In this document: piece after piece, positions 37,697 through 47,510 of the stretch
How positions within the stretch are numbered: position 1 is the stretch's first letter
Layout: every line of letters begins with the position of its first letter
Assembly: GCF_000974445.1 (NCBI RefSeq)
Contig: NZ_BBOJ01000022.1
Span: 1 to 64,000, forward strand
Length of the DNA: 64,000 nucleotides
Reading direction: 5' to 3'
Source of the DNA: Lentzea aerocolonigenes
GTDB taxonomy: Bacteria > Actinomycetota > Actinomycetes > Mycobacteriales > Pseudonocardiaceae
Position numbers and translations under genes: made by a program
The notes under the pieces: generated by a model
Told to the model about the DNA's origin: nothing
Database searches by the model: none
Seen by the model: only the letters and a program-made list of their open reading frames with translations

Positions 37697-38460
37697 GACT
37701 GCTCCCCCACCTCGTACCGGCCGCCCTGCACGACCAGCTCACACGGCCCGTCGAACGCCGATCGGGCTTCCTCCAGCACGTCCTCACGCGACGTCCACGG
37801 CGGCACGTGCGTGATCAGCAGCCGTCCCGCCCCCGCCCGCGCGGCGAGCTCACCCGCCTCGCGCCCGGACAGGTGCAGGTCCGGCTGGCGGTCCGGGGCG
37901 TGCGTCCAGCTCGCCTCGCTCAGCAGCACGTCGACGCCCGCCGCCAACGAGTCCAGCGCGGCGCACGGCCCGCTGTCCCCGGTGTAGGCCAGGGTCACGT
38001 CACCGCACGAGATCCGGAACCCGTAAGCCTCGCAAGGGTGTGCCACCACGGCTGAGTCCACAGTGAACGGTCCGATCTCGACCGGCGCCCCCAGGCCGTG
38101 GAACGAGAAGACGTCGCTGAAGTCCAACGACGCCCGTTCGGCCTCGTTCGGCGCGTAGGCGGCGACGAACCGCGAGGGCGCCTCCGCGGGCGCGTACACC
38201 GGCAACGCCCCCGTGGGCGGCGACGGGTGGTACTTCCGCGCCACGTACAGCGAGGACACGTCGACGCAGTGGTCGGGATGCAGGTGCGACAGCACCAGAG
38301 CGTCCATTGAGAACAGCGGGCGCTCCTCCTGGAACCGCGACAGCACCCCGTTGCCGAACTCCAGCGCCAGCGTGAAGCCGTCGGCCTCCAGCAGGTAGCC
38401 GGACGCGGCCGCGCCCGGTCCAGGAATGCTGCCGGAGCAGCCGAGCACGGTCAGCAGCAC
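37693..38460 (-). CDS. MBL-fold phosphodiesterase, Rv1339-like
   Basis: A 255-residue metallo-beta-lactamase-fold hydrolase. The metal motif SHLHPDHCVDVSSL is at about residues 58-71, further ligands are His in AHPCEAYGF and Asp in AYTGDSGPC, and the last is in LLITHVPPW. Its place between murI and rph is that of Rv1339, reported as an atypical cAMP phosphodiesterase; RNase Z-like activity is the alternative. GTG 38460 comes one base after the murI stop. Confidence 0.88.
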   Translation of the reverse strand: MLLTVLGCSGSIPGPGAAASGYLLEADGFTLALEFGNGVLSRFQEERPLFSMDALVLSHLHPDHCVDVSSLYVARKYHPSPPTGALPVYAPAEAPSRFVAAYAPNEAERASLDFSDVFSFHGLGAPVEIGPFTVDSAVVAHPCEAYGFRISCGDVTLAYTGDSGPCAALDSLAAGVDVLLSEASWTHAPDRQPDLHLSGREAGELAARAGAGRLLITHVPPWTSREDVLEEARSAFDGPCELVVQGGRYEVGEQS

Positions 38461-38461
38461 G

Positions 38462-39226
38462 TCATCCCCATTGTTCGAAGGTAGGGAGGAACCGGGCCGC
38501 GAGCTTCGCGAACCGCTCGGGCGGACCAGTGCACGTCACCCGGTGGACGGGTGGTTCGGAGGCGAACTCGTCGCGCTCGGTGAGCAGCCGCACGACGTCC
38601 TTCACCGTTTCCTCCGCACTCGACACCAGTGTCACGGCCTCGCCCATGACGATCTGGATCACGCCCGTCAGCAACGGGTAGTGCGTGCAGCCCAGGACCA
38701 CCGTGTCGACCTGGGCGCGCTGCAACGGTTCCAGGTAGGCCTGCGCCAGCCCGAGCACCTGCCGGCCGGACGTGATGCCGCGCTCGACGAAGTCCACGAA
38801 CCGGGGGCACGCCGCCGCCGTCACGGTCACGTCGCGCGCGGCCTGGAACGCGTCCTGGTAGGCGTGGGAGTTGATCGTGCCGACGGTGGCGATCACGCCG
38901 ATCTTGTTGTTGCGGGTCGTCATCACCGCTCGCCGCACGGCAGGCAGGATCACCTCGACCACCGGCACGTCGTAGCGCTCACGGGCGTCGCGGAAGCACG
39001 CGGCGGACGCGGTGTTGCACGCGATCACGAGCATCTTCGCGCCCTCGTCGACCAGCCGGTCGCAGATCTCCAGCGCGTGCTTGCGCGCCTGCGCGATCGG
39101 AAGCGGCCCGTAGGGACCATGAGCCGTGTCGCCGATGTAGTGGATCGACTCGCCGGGCAGCTGGTCCATGATCGCTCGGGCGACCGTCAGGCCGCCGACG
39201 CCCGAGTCCATGATCCCGATCGTCAC
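38462..39226 (-). CDS. murI: Glutamate racemase
   Basis: A 254-residue enzyme making D-glutamate for peptidoglycan. Catalytic Cys70 is in [10 protein letters not shown] and the second catalytic Cys in [10 protein letters not shown] near 179; Asp7 and Ser8 are in [14 protein letters not shown] 39226 overlaps the rhomboid stop as GTGA. Rhomboid-murI-MBL order matches Rv1337-Rv1339. It supplies the residue that MurT-GatD (7935-9882) later amidates. Confidence 0.96.
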   Translation of the reverse strand: MTIGIMDSGVGGLTVARAIMDQLPGESIHYIGDTAHGPYGPLPIAQARKHALEICDRLVDEGAKMLVIACNTASAACFRDARERYDVPVVEVILPAVRRAVMTTRNNKIGVIATVGTINSHAYQDAFQAARDVTVTAAACPRFVDFVERGITSGRQVLGLAQAYLEPLQRAQVDTVVLGCTHYPLLTGVIQIVMGEAVTLVSSAEETVKDVVRLLTERDEFASEPPVHRVTCTGPPERFAKLAARFLPTFEQWG

Positions 39227-39834
39227 GCCGAGAATGTAGCTGGTGTTGTGCTGCGCCGGTTGTCACGAGACACACCCCACGCCGCCAGCACGCCACCGAT
39301 TGCGCCGAACAGGTGGCCTTCCCACGACACACCCGGCTGACCGGGCAGCACGCCCCAGAGCGCGGCGCCGTACAACGCGAACACGCCGACCGCGATCACC
39401 ATCTGCAGCCACGACCGCGCGAAGAGCCCGCGCACGAGCAGGAACGCCAGGAACCCGAACACCAGCCCGGACGCACCGATGTGGCTGCCGGGACTGCCGA
39501 ACACCCACACGCCCAACGCACTCGTCAGCCAGATGACCGCGGTGACCTGGAAGAACTGCTTCAACCCACCAGAGGTGGCGAGAAAACCCAGCAGCAGCAA
39601 CGGAACCGCGTTGCCGGTGAGGTGGCTCCAGTCGCCGTGGATCAACGGCATCCACAGCAGGTTGTCCCACTCGCTGAAGTCGCGCGGCCGCACGCCGTCG
39701 CCTTCCAGGGAACCGCCGGTCGCGACGTCGAACGCCTCGACCACGTAGAGGAAGCCGACGAACCCGGCGACGACGAGGAACGACAGCACGGGGTGCGGCG
39801 GGATGACTCGTTTCGCCAGGGCGGTGCGGTCCAC
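39223..39834 (-). CDS. Rhomboid-family intramembrane serine protease
   Basis: A 203-residue membrane protein with about six membrane segments. The catalytic dyad is Ser122 in [10 protein letters not shown] and His174 in [10 protein letters not shown]. The HxxxN motif is His71/Asn75 in WSHLTGN. It cleaves membrane-spanning substrates; targets are unknown. GTG 39834 lies 6 nt after TACCCT (39846-39841), so it is probably leaderless. Its promoter region has been entered by the MITE-like element. Confidence 0.93.
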   Translation of the reverse strand: MDRTALAKRVIPPHPVLSFLVVAGFVGFLYVVEAFDVATGGSLEGDGVRPRDFSEWDNLLWMPLIHGDWSHLTGNAVPLLLLGFLATSGGLKQFFQVTAVIWLTSALGVWVFGSPGSHIGASGLVFGFLAFLLVRGLFARSWLQMVIAVGVFALYGAALWGVLPGQPGVSWEGHLFGAIGGVLAAWGVSRDNRRSTTPATFSA

Positions 39835-39840
39835 CAGACC

Positions 39841-39846
39841 AGGGTA
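39841..39846 (-). promoter_or_regulatory. Leaderless -10 box of the rhomboid-murI operon
   Basis: TACCCT on the minus strand ends 6 nt before GTG 39834. The -35 position falls inside the adjoining palindromic element. Confidence 0.5.
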
Positions 39847-39852
39847 CGTGGC

Positions 39853-40016
39853 AGGCCGTGTCCTGTGAGTTCGTTCGATGGCAGCCACGTCCGAGAGGCT
39901 TTCTGACGGTGCCGCCGCGATGCCCTCATACCGGGCGTATTCGGGGATCGCGGCGGTGCCGTCAGAAAGCCCCTCGGGCGCGGTTGCCGTCCGACGAGGC
40001 TCACAGGACACGGCCT
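39853..40016. mobile_element. MITE-like palindromic element, 164 bp
   Basis: The ends AGGCCGTGTCCTGTGAG (39853-39869) and its complement (40000-40016) form a perfect 17-bp terminal inverted repeat. Inside, GGCTTTCTGACGG... (from 39897) pairs with ...CCGTCAGAAAGCC (to about 39970) over about 25 bp with few mismatches, so the whole element can fold into one long hairpin. It has no transposase. GGCCGTGTCC-type ends resemble those of IS5-like elements, so it may be moved in trans. It lies between the rhomboid and SMP-30 genes, and both ends lie next to -10 boxes. No clear target duplication is seen. Confidence 0.75.
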
Positions 40017-40021
40017 AAGGT
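40016..40021 (+). promoter_or_regulatory. Leaderless -10 box of the SMP-30 gene at the element end
   Basis: TAAGGT starts on the last base of the element and ends 6 nt before GTG 40028. The -35 position must lie within the element. Confidence 0.45.
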
Positions 40022-40027
40022 GATCGG

Positions 40028-40888
40028 GTGTCGATCGAAGTAGCGGTGCGCGCGTCCGCCCAGCTCGGCGAGGGCCCGACGTGGGACCACGGCAGCTCCA
40101 CGTTGCTGTGGGTGGACATCCTGGCCTCGGAGGTGCACCGCTACGCCCCCGCGCGGGACGACGACGCCGTGCTCGTGCTCCCCCAGCACGTCGGTGCCGC
40201 GAAACCACGCGCGCAGGGCGGCATCGTCTGCAACCTGCGCGACGGCATCGCGCTGATCGACCGCGACGGCACCAAGAGCTGGCTCGTCTACTGGGCTCGC
40301 GAGGGTGTGCGCGGCAACGACGCGGGCGTCGATCCGTCCGGGCGGCTGTGGGCCGGCACGATGCGCTACGACCAGGCCGCCGACGAGGGCTGGCTCGCCA
40401 GGATCACCGGCGAGGGCGCCGCGAAGGTCATGGTCGACAAGGTGAACACGAGCAACGGCGTCGGCTGGAGCCCCGACGGGAAACTCATGTACTACGTCGA
40501 CACCCCGACCCGGCGGATCGACGTCTTCGACTTCGACAACGCCGCCGGCACCGTCTCCAACCGCCGCCCGCTCACGCACGTCGGCCACACCGAAGGCTGG
40601 CCGGACGGGCTGTGCGTCGACGCCGACGGGTGCGTGTGGGTCGCGTTGTGGGGCGGGCACGCGGTGCGGCGCTACACACCGCGGGGCGAGCTGGACCGCG
40701 AGATCGCGGTGCCCGTGGACAACCCCACCGCCTGCTGCTTCGGCGGGGCCGACTTCACCGACCTCTACGTCACGTCCGCCCGAGTCGGGTTGCCGGACCA
40801 GGCGTTGATCGACCGTCAGCTGAACGGGTCGGTGCTGGTGCTGCCGGGCATCGGCCAGGGCGTTCCGGGCGTCGCGTTCAACGGTTAG
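40028..40888 (+). CDS. SMP-30/gluconolactonase-family hydrolase
   Basis: A 286-residue six-bladed beta-propeller enzyme. The metal ligand Glu is in LGEGPTWD (residues 13-20), Asn in KVNTSNGVGWSPDG near 140 and Asp in GWPDGLCVDADGCVWVAL near 197. PSGRLWAGTM lies near 102. Such enzymes hydrolyse sugar lactones in cytoplasmic sugar catabolism. GTG 40028 follows TAAGGT. It interrupts the otherwise conserved cysM-rhomboid neighbourhood, together with the MITE-like element. Confidence 0.9.
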   Translation: MSIEVAVRASAQLGEGPTWDHGSSTLLWVDILASEVHRYAPARDDDAVLVLPQHVGAAKPRAQGGIVCNLRDGIALIDRDGTKSWLVYWAREGVRGNDAGVDPSGRLWAGTMRYDQAADEGWLARITGEGAAKVMVDKVNTSNGVGWSPDGKLMYYVDTPTRRIDVFDFDNAAGTVSNRRPLTHVGHTEGWPDGLCVDADGCVWVALWGGHAVRRYTPRGELDREIAVPVDNPTACCFGGADFTDLYVTSARVGLPDQALIDRQLNGSVLVLPGIGQGVPGVAFNG

Positions 40889-41037
40889 CCGCTCGACGTC
40901 ACGCGCATCACCATGTGGTTTATACGGATGCGCGCCGACCGGCCGGTGAACTACAAAAGAGCAGTACACCGGCCCGCACTAGCATCTCTGGGGGGATGCG
41001 ATGAAGGACGACCACGCCTGGAAGGGCGCCTGACCGA

Positions 41038-42268
<1,231 letters not shown>

Positions 42269-42295
42269 GATGGTTCTACCTCCGGGGAATGTGGC

Positions 42296-42706
42296 TCAGG
42301 ACTCGATGATCTTGACCGGTTCCTCGGTCACGACACCGTCGACGATGCGGTACGACCGCACCTCGTGCTCGATCGGGTCACGCGTGGAGACCAGGACGTA
42401 GTGCGCCTCAGGCTCGCCGGCGAACGAGATGTCGGTGCGGGACGGGTACGCCTCGGTCGCGGTGTGCGAGTGGTAGACGACCACCGGCACCTCGTCGTTC
42501 GCGTCCATCTCGCGCCACACCTTGAGCTGCTCGGCGGCGTCGAACCGGTAGAACGTCGGCGACCGCTCCGCGTTCTCCATCTCGATGAAGCGCTCAGGCC
42601 GATCGGACCCGTACGGCCCTGCGATCACCCCGCACGCCTCGTCGGGATGATCGCGGCGCGCGTGGGCCACCATCGCGTCCACCAGGTCACGGCGAATCAC
42701 CAGCAC
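42296..42706 (-). CDS. mec: CysO-cysteine peptidase, JAMM metalloprotease
   Basis: A 136-residue zinc protease that releases cysteine from CysO-Cys. The JAMM motif is complete: Glu23 in HPDEACG, His79 and His81 in VVYHSHTAT, Ser89 and Asp92 in YPSRTD. GTG 42706 lies 7 nt after TAGGAT (42719-42714), so it is probably leaderless. It starts the mec-cysO-cysM operon, and an inverted repeat covers the -35 region. Confidence 0.95.
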   Translation of the reverse strand: MLVIRRDLVDAMVAHARRDHPDEACGVIAGPYGSDRPERFIEMENAERSPTFYRFDAAEQLKVWREMDANDEVPVVVYHSHTATEAYPSRTDISFAGEPEAHYVLVSTRDPIEHEVRSYRIVDGVVTEEPVKIIES

Positions 42707-42713
42707 GCGTTCA

Positions 42714-42719
42714 ATCCTA
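42714..42719 (-). promoter_or_regulatory. Leaderless -10 box of mec
   Basis: TAGGAT on the minus strand ends 7 nt before GTG 42706. Confidence 0.5.
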
Positions 42720-42736
42720 CGGGCTGGCGGGAGTTG

Positions 42737-42751
42737 TCTCGGTATGCGAGA
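42737..42751 (-). promoter_or_regulatory. Operator-like palindrome at the mec -35 region
   Basis: TCTCG-GTATG-CGAGA is a perfect 5-bp inverted repeat lying about 31-45 bp before the mec start, 18 bp from the -10 box. The place suits a regulator of cysteine synthesis. No regulator gene is next to it. Confidence 0.4.
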
Positions 42752-42781
42752 TATTGCACTACACAGGGGGTCTGACCTGCG

Positions 42782-43033
42782 TCATCGGCACCGCAGCGCC
42801 TTCACGAGGCACCACGTCGCCGCCGCGAGCGCACCGAGCCGGAGCACGCCGCCACGCCGTTCCTGCTCGGACAGCGTGGCCCACTCGGCGAGCTCGACCG
42901 CCGTGGCGGCCGTGGTGGCGCCGATGGCCACGCGCAGCAACGCGGTGTTGCGGCCGTGCAGCGGATGACGACGGACGGGTGGCGGCACGAGCTCGGACAC
43001 GACACCGGCGGCCTGGTCGATCACATCGCTCAT
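42782..43033 (-). CDS. Small membrane-associated protein, unknown function
   Basis: An 83-residue protein starting MSDVIDQAAGVVSELVPPP. A hydrophobic helix spans about residues 28-46 (NTALLRVAIGATTAATAVEL), and a second weak one (GVLRLGALAAATWCLVKAL) is near the basic end. I do not recognise a family. ATG 43033 is 19 bases after the P1 peptidase stop on the same strand, so it may be co-transcribed. Confidence 0.65.
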   Translation of the reverse strand: MSDVIDQAAGVVSELVPPPVRRHPLHGRNTALLRVAIGATTAATAVELAEWATLSEQERRGGVLRLGALAAATWCLVKALRCR

Positions 43034-43052
43034 GCCGGGTGGGGTACCCGGC

Positions 43053-43964
43053 TCAGAGGTCGCGGAACGCCTTGACCTCACCGAGCGTCGTCGCCTCGCG
43101 CGCACCGGACACCACGGCGTCCGCGAACACCTCCGCGGCCGCCGCGCAGAGGGCGTCGAGGGCGAACGGGCGCGGCTCCGCGAGCGGCACGGCACCCGTG
43201 GCCAGCGCGAACACCGTGTCGCCGTCGAACATCGAATGCGCCGGTCGCACGGCTCGCGCCAGGCCGTCCTGCGCCGCCATCGCGAGCCGCTGACACTCCG
43301 CTTTGGACAGATCCGCGTCCACCGCGACGACGCCGATCGTCGTGTTGAGGCCCTGCGGTTTGTGCTCGGGCAGCTCGACCGGCGTGGTGCCGAGCGACGG
43401 CAACCACGGCAGACCCGTTGCCCTGTCGACGACTTCACCGGCCGCGTTCACCACCGCCAGCGCGCCGACGTGGTGCTCGCCGACCTTCGTGGCCGCTGTG
43501 CCGACGCCGCCCTTCAACGACCCCACGCGCGCACCGGCACCCGCGCCGACGCAGCCGAGAGCGAACTCCGCGGAGGCGTTCGAGCAGGCCTCGTAGCCGA
43601 ACGACGCGTCCGGGCGGTTGCCCCACTCCGACATCGGCAGGTCGAAGATCACCGCGCCCGGCACGATCGGCACGACGTGGTGCGGCTGCGCGCCCACCTG
43701 GAAGCCGATCGACCGTTCCGAGAGCCACCGCATGACGCCGTCCGCCGCCGCGAGCCCGTACGCCGAGCCGCCGGACAGGCAGATCGCGTGCACCTGCTGC
43801 ACCAGGTTCGCCGGGTCCAGCAGGTCGGTCTCACGTGTTCCCGGCGCGCCACCGCGTCCGTCGACGGCGCCGACCGCACCGGAGGGCACCAGCACGACGG
43901 TGGTGCCGGTGGCCCAGCCCGGTTCGACGCGGTGGTGGTGGCCGACGAGAACGCCGGGAATCAC
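43053..43964 (-). CDS. P1-family (DmpA-like) peptidase
   Basis: A 303-residue self-processing N-terminal-nucleophile hydrolase of the DmpA/S58 group. GVLVGHHHRVEPGWATGTTVVL opens the fold, LSGGSAYGLAAADGVMRWL is near 63-81, and NTTIGVVAVDADLSKAECQRLA near 205-226 is where the chain is normally cut. The place matches Rv1333. GTG 43964 overlaps the DUF2017 stop. The substrate is unknown; beta-aminopeptidase is the best guess. Confidence 0.88.
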   Translation of the reverse strand: MIPGVLVGHHHRVEPGWATGTTVVLVPSGAVGAVDGRGGAPGTRETDLLDPANLVQQVHAICLSGGSAYGLAAADGVMRWLSERSIGFQVGAQPHHVVPIVPGAVIFDLPMSEWGNRPDASFGYEACSNASAEFALGCVGAGAGARVGSLKGGVGTAATKVGEHHVGALAVVNAAGEVVDRATGLPWLPSLGTTPVELPEHKPQGLNTTIGVVAVDADLSKAECQRLAMAAQDGLARAVRPAHSMFDGDTVFALATGAVPLAEPRPFALDALCAAAAEVFADAVVSGAREATTLGEVKAFRDL

Positions 43965-44518
43965 GGCATCATCGCCTCGACCAGGGTGTCCTGCACCCAG
44001 GTCAGCCAGTGGTAGACGCCGAGGTGCGGCGATCTCGGGTCTTCCGGCGGCAGCTCCTCCGGCATGTCCTCGGTGACGTCGAGCGCGGTCCCCAGCGCCA
44101 GGCGCACGTCGTTCAGCGACGCGAGCCAGGCCTCCGCCTCACCGATCGACAACCGGATCTCGCCGCCGTCGGGCGAGCACGTCTGGAGCACGACCTCGGC
44201 CGCGCCCGTCTTGTGGTCCAGCAGCTCCGGCTCGTGCAGCGACCGCAACGCCGCCGCGGAGTTGACCTCGTCGGGGTCCGGCGCGTCGTCGTCCAGGCGG
44301 TGGAAGTCGGGCAGCAGCCGGCCGAGGATCGGGTCGTCGGGTGCCTCCGACGAGCCCGTTCTGATGCCGGTGAGCTCCGCGAGCTCGTCCTGCGGCGCTT
44401 CTTCCGCGCGGGCCAGCAGCATGTCCTGGATCTGGCTGACCAGACCGCGCACGACCGCGGCCTCCTGCCGGTCCAGCCGCCCGATGACGACGTCGCCGTC
44501 GCGGATCCACCGCTTCAC
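43961..44518 (-). CDS. DUF2017 protein
   Basis: A 185-residue acidic soluble protein that stands next to clpS in many actinobacteria (Rv1332 position). [20 protein letters not shown] is near residues 15-35 and [23 protein letters not shown] ends it. The role is unknown, but fixed linkage to clpS suggests a link to Clp proteolysis. GTG 44518 overlaps the clpS stop as GTGA. Confidence 0.85.
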   Translation of the reverse strand: MKRWIRDGDVVIGRLDRQEAAVVRGLVSQIQDMLLARAEEAPQDELAELTGIRTGSSEAPDDPILGRLLPDFHRLDDDAPDPDEVNSAAALRSLHEPELLDHKTGAAEVVLQTCSPDGGEIRLSIGEAEAWLASLNDVRLALGTALDVTEDMPEELPPEDPRSPHLGVYHWLTWVQDTLVEAMMP

Positions 44519-44814
44519 GAGGCCCGCTGCATGGTCGCCCAGAGGCCTGCCGCGTGGAGCTTCGCCACGTCGGCCTCCACCTTGTCCTTGGTGCCCGAGG
44601 TCACGATCGCCTTGCCCTTGTGGTGCACGTCGAGCATCAGCTTGGTCGCCTTGTCCCTGCTGAAGCCGAACAACTTCTGGAACACGTACGTCACGTAAGA
44701 CATGAGGTTCACCGGGTCGTTCCAGACCACGGTCTGCCACGGTCGGTCCTCGGCGGCGATCTCCGCGCCGACGGCCTCCGGCTGCGTCCGTTCCTGTTCG
44801 ACGGGCGTGGTCAT
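44515..44814 (-). CDS. clpS: ClpS adaptor for N-degron substrates
   Basis: A 99-residue adaptor bringing proteins with bulky N-terminal residues to ClpC/ClpP. The binding pocket sequence [24 protein letters not shown] (about 29-52) includes the Asn-Asp pair and Met. [10 protein letters not shown] near 62 is conserved. ATG 44814 heads the clpS-DUF2017-peptidase run and diverges from pncB. Confidence 0.95.
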   Translation of the reverse strand: MTTPVEQERTQPEAVGAEIAAEDRPWQTVVWNDPVNLMSYVTYVFQKLFGFSRDKATKLMLDVHHKGKAIVTSGTKDKVEADVAKLHAAGLWATMQRAS

Positions 44815-44879
44815 ACCGCCAATGGTGTCATGTTCGCCGCAGTGGCGGAGACCGCATGCGGCTAAACCGGATGCGACCT

Positions 44880-44885
44880 TAGGGT
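44880..44885 (+). promoter_or_regulatory. Leaderless -10 box of pncB
   Basis: TAGGGT ends 8 nt before ATG 44894, with no ribosome-binding site between. Confidence 0.5.
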
Positions 44886-44893
44886 TGGCGACC

Positions 44894-46177
44894 ATGAACT
44901 CGACGGCGTTGCTGACCGACCACTACGAGCTGACCATGCTCGCGGCCGCGCTGCGTGACGGGACCGGTGACCGTCCGTGCGTGTTCGAGGTCTTCGCCCG
45001 CAGGCTGCCCGACGGTCGTCGCTACGGCGTCGTCGCGGGGGTGAACAGGCTGCTCGATGCGATCGGGGACTTCCGCTTCGGCGAGGAGGAGCTCGACCAG
45101 CTGCGCCGCAACGCGGTGGTCGACGATTCGACTTTGGAATGGCTCGCGAACTACCGGTTCTCCGGTGAGATCGACGGCTATCCCGAGGGCGAGCTCTACT
45201 TCCCCGGCTCACCCGTGCTGACGGTCAGGGCGTCCTTCGCCGAGGGCGTCGTGCTTGAGACGCTCGCGCTCTCGATCCTCAACCACGACAGCGCGATCGC
45301 GTCCGCCGCCGCCCGCATGGTCACCGCCGCGAACGGCCGCCGCATGATCGAGATGGGTTCGCGCCGCACGCACGAGGAAGCCGCCGTGGCGTGCGCCCGC
45401 GCGGCCTACCTGGCGGGCTTCACCGCGACGTCCAACCTCGAAGCCGCGCGCCGCCACGGCATTCCGACGGCCGGCACGTGCGCGCACGCGTTCACGTTGC
45501 TGCACGACTCCGAAGAAGCGGCGTTCCGCAGCCAGGTCGAAGCGCTGGGCGTCGGCACGACGTTGCTGGTCGACACCTACGACATCACCGAGGGCATCAA
45601 GACCGCCGTCGCGGTGGCGGGGCCCGACCTCGGCGCGATCCGGATCGACTCCGGCGACCTCGGCGTCATGGCCAGGCAGGCACGCGACCAGCTCGACTCC
45701 CTGGGCGCTCGCAACACCCGGATCGTCGTGTCCAGCGACCTCGACGAGTACGCGATCGCCGCACTGCGCGCCGAACCCGTGGACGCGTACGGCGTCGGCA
45801 CGTCCGTCGTGACCGGTTCCGGCGCGCCGACCGCGGGCATGGTCTACAAGCTGGTCGAGGTCGACGGCAGGCACGTCGAGAAGCGCAGCTCGTCCAAGCA
45901 GTCGCGCGGCGGCTGGAAGAAGGCGTTGCGGCGCCACAAGGACACCGGCACGGCGCTGGAGGAGGTCGTGTTCCAGGCCTCGTCCCAGCCGGAGCTCGGC
46001 CGCTACGACAAGCTCGTCCAGATCCCGCTGATGCGCGCTGGACAGCTCACCGACGAGGTCCCCACGCTGGAGCAGAGCCGCGAACGTCTGCGCGCGGCTC
46101 TGGTGAGCGTGCCGTGGGAAGGCCTCAAGCTCTCGCGCGGCGAGCCCGCGATCCCGACGGTCTACCTGGAAGGCTGA
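44894..46177 (+). CDS. pncB: Nicotinate phosphoribosyltransferase
   Basis: A 427-residue enzyme making nicotinate mononucleotide from nicotinate and PRPP in NAD salvage. [14 protein letters not shown] opens the fold, [15 protein letters not shown] is near 150, [13 protein letters not shown] near 225 and [12 protein letters not shown] near 250 mark the PRPP site. The place beside dinG and clpS matches Rv1330c. It lies one base before pncA, so nicotinamide is deamidated and reused by one operon. Confidence 0.95.
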   Translation: MNSTALLTDHYELTMLAAALRDGTGDRPCVFEVFARRLPDGRRYGVVAGVNRLLDAIGDFRFGEEELDQLRRNAVVDDSTLEWLANYRFSGEIDGYPEGELYFPGSPVLTVRASFAEGVVLETLALSILNHDSAIASAAARMVTAANGRRMIEMGSRRTHEEAAVACARAAYLAGFTATSNLEAARRHGIPTAGTCAHAFTLLHDSEEAAFRSQVEALGVGTTLLVDTYDITEGIKTAVAVAGPDLGAIRIDSGDLGVMARQARDQLDSLGARNTRIVVSSDLDEYAIAALRAEPVDAYGVGTSVVTGSGAPTAGMVYKLVEVDGRHVEKRSSSKQSRGGWKKALRRHKDTGTALEEVVFQASSQPELGRYDKLVQIPLMRAGQLTDEVPTLEQSRERLRAALVSVPWEGLKLSRGEPAIPTVYLEG

Positions 46178-46178
46178 C

Positions 46179-46718
46179 ATGACCAAGGCACTGATCGTCG
46201 TCGACGTGCAGAACGACTTCTGCGAAGGCGGCTCTCTGGCCGTGGCCGGTGGTGCGGCCGTGGCGGCGGCCATCTCGCAGCACATCGCGTCGTCGTCATA
46301 CGACCACGTCGTCGCGACGCGCGACTACCACGTGGATCCCGGCTCGCACTTCTCCGAGACGCCGGACTTCATCGACACGTGGCCGGTGCACTGCGTGGCC
46401 GGCACGCCCGGTGCGTCGTTCCACCCGGAGCTCGACGTGTCCGCCGTCGAGCAGGTGTTCTCGAAGGGCAGGTTCGCCGCCGCGTACTCGGGGTTCGAGG
46501 CGGAGAACGACCTCGCGGGGTGGCTGACGGACAAGGGCGTGACCGATGTGGACGTCGTCGGCATCGCGACGGACCACTGCGTGCGCGCGACCGCCCTGGA
46601 CGCGCAACGGAACGGCTTCCGCACGACGGTGCTCGTCGGGCTGACGGCCGCGGTCGCCCCGACGACCCGCGACGCCGCTGTGGACGAGCTGCGCGCCGCG
46701 GGTGTCGGGATCGCCTGA
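46179..46718 (+). CDS. pncA: Nicotinamidase
   Basis: A 179-residue isochorismatase-fold enzyme converting nicotinamide to nicotinate. The triad is Asp9 (IVVDVQNDF), Lys96 (FSKGRFAAAYSG) and Cys134 (GIATDHCVRATA). Metal ligands are Asp49, His51 and His57 (DYHVDPGSHF). It also activates pyrazinamide in mycobacteria. ATG 46179 lies one base after the pncB stop. Its 3' end faces the convergent secreted-protein gene. Confidence 0.95.
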   Translation: MTKALIVVDVQNDFCEGGSLAVAGGAAVAAAISQHIASSSYDHVVATRDYHVDPGSHFSETPDFIDTWPVHCVAGTPGASFHPELDVSAVEQVFSKGRFAAAYSGFEAENDLAGWLTDKGVTDVDVVGIATDHCVRATALDAQRNGFRTTVLVGLTAAVAPTTRDAAVDELRAAGVGIA

Positions 46719-46721
46719 GAC

Positions 46722-47378
46722 CTAAGGCGTTGGTGAGCAGGCCACCGTTCCGACGGTGACGCTGCCCGTGTAGCCGGACGACGGCTCGAACGTGATCTTC
46801 AGCAGGGTCATGCTGATGCTGCCGTCGTTCGGCACCGGGAACACGGTGTCGGTGAACTTCGCCTTGGCGAGCACGGTTCCGTTGCTCGCCTTGACCTCGT
46901 GCACGTAGCCGGACGGGATCTGCTGCGGCAGCCCGGTCCAGCCGGACATGCCCTTGAGCTCCCAGCCCGCCTGCGTGCCCTTCTCGTCGGCGCTGCAGGT
47001 GATCGTCCACTCGGCGATCTTGAGCCGCGGCCCCTTCGCCGCGACGAGAGCCGACAGCTCGAACGCCTTGCCGGTGGCCACCGACTTGGTCCTGGTGAGG
47101 AGCTCGTCCGGGTTCACGACCTCGGTCGTGCACGTGGACGACGTCTCGCCGATCTTGAGCCCGTTCCTGTTCACGGCGGGGCTGGCTCCGGTGACGGTGC
47201 CAGCCTGGTCCGGGTTGACGTTGCACACGGCGAGAGGTTCCACCTTGTACGTCTGGTCCGCCTTGGCGAAGTCGGCCGAACCGGAAGACGCCGTGCCGGG
47301 TGGGTTGCCGGCGAGTGCGGGTGCCGCCGTCGCCAACGTCAACGCGACCACCGCCCCCGCGACCACACTCTTTCGCAC
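46722..47378 (-). CDS. Secreted protein of unknown function
   Basis: A 218-residue exported protein. A signal peptide covers about 1-24 (VVAGAVVALTLATAAPALAG). Cysteines occur in LAVCNVNP, SSTCTTE, WTITCSADEKG and TVACSPTP, allowing two disulfides. The strand-rich sequence looks like a beta-sandwich. GTG 47378 follows AGGGGA. It is downstream of wecB on the same strand after a 132-bp gap, and its leader shares a GGTAATT motif with the choice-of-anchor gene, so it may belong to that surface system. There is no membrane anchor. Confidence 0.75.
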   Translation of the reverse strand: MRKSVVAGAVVALTLATAAPALAGNPPGTASSGSADFAKADQTYKVEPLAVCNVNPDQAGTVTGASPAVNRNGLKIGETSSTCTTEVVNPDELLTRTKSVATGKAFELSALVAAKGPRLKIAEWTITCSADEKGTQAGWELKGMSGWTGLPQQIPSGYVHEVKASNGTVLAKAKFTDTVFPVPNDGSISMTLLKITFEPSSGYTGSVTVGTVACSPTP

Positions 47379-47510
47379 TGTTTCCCCTATGGCTCGAATT
47401 ACCACCGCCCGATAATGGTTGTGCCGGGTGGCGCGGATGACAGTTCGGCACCCCACGTCACCCGTTCGTGAAATAGCGATTACACGACCGAGTGACAGGC
47501 GAACTGTTCG

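Noticed and set aside
41001-41033. Ten-codon open frame MKDDHAWKGA after a GGGGGG run
   Set aside because: It has a start and a purine-rich stretch, but it is too short to judge and lies just before the cysM stop on the other strand. It was noted as a possible peptide only.
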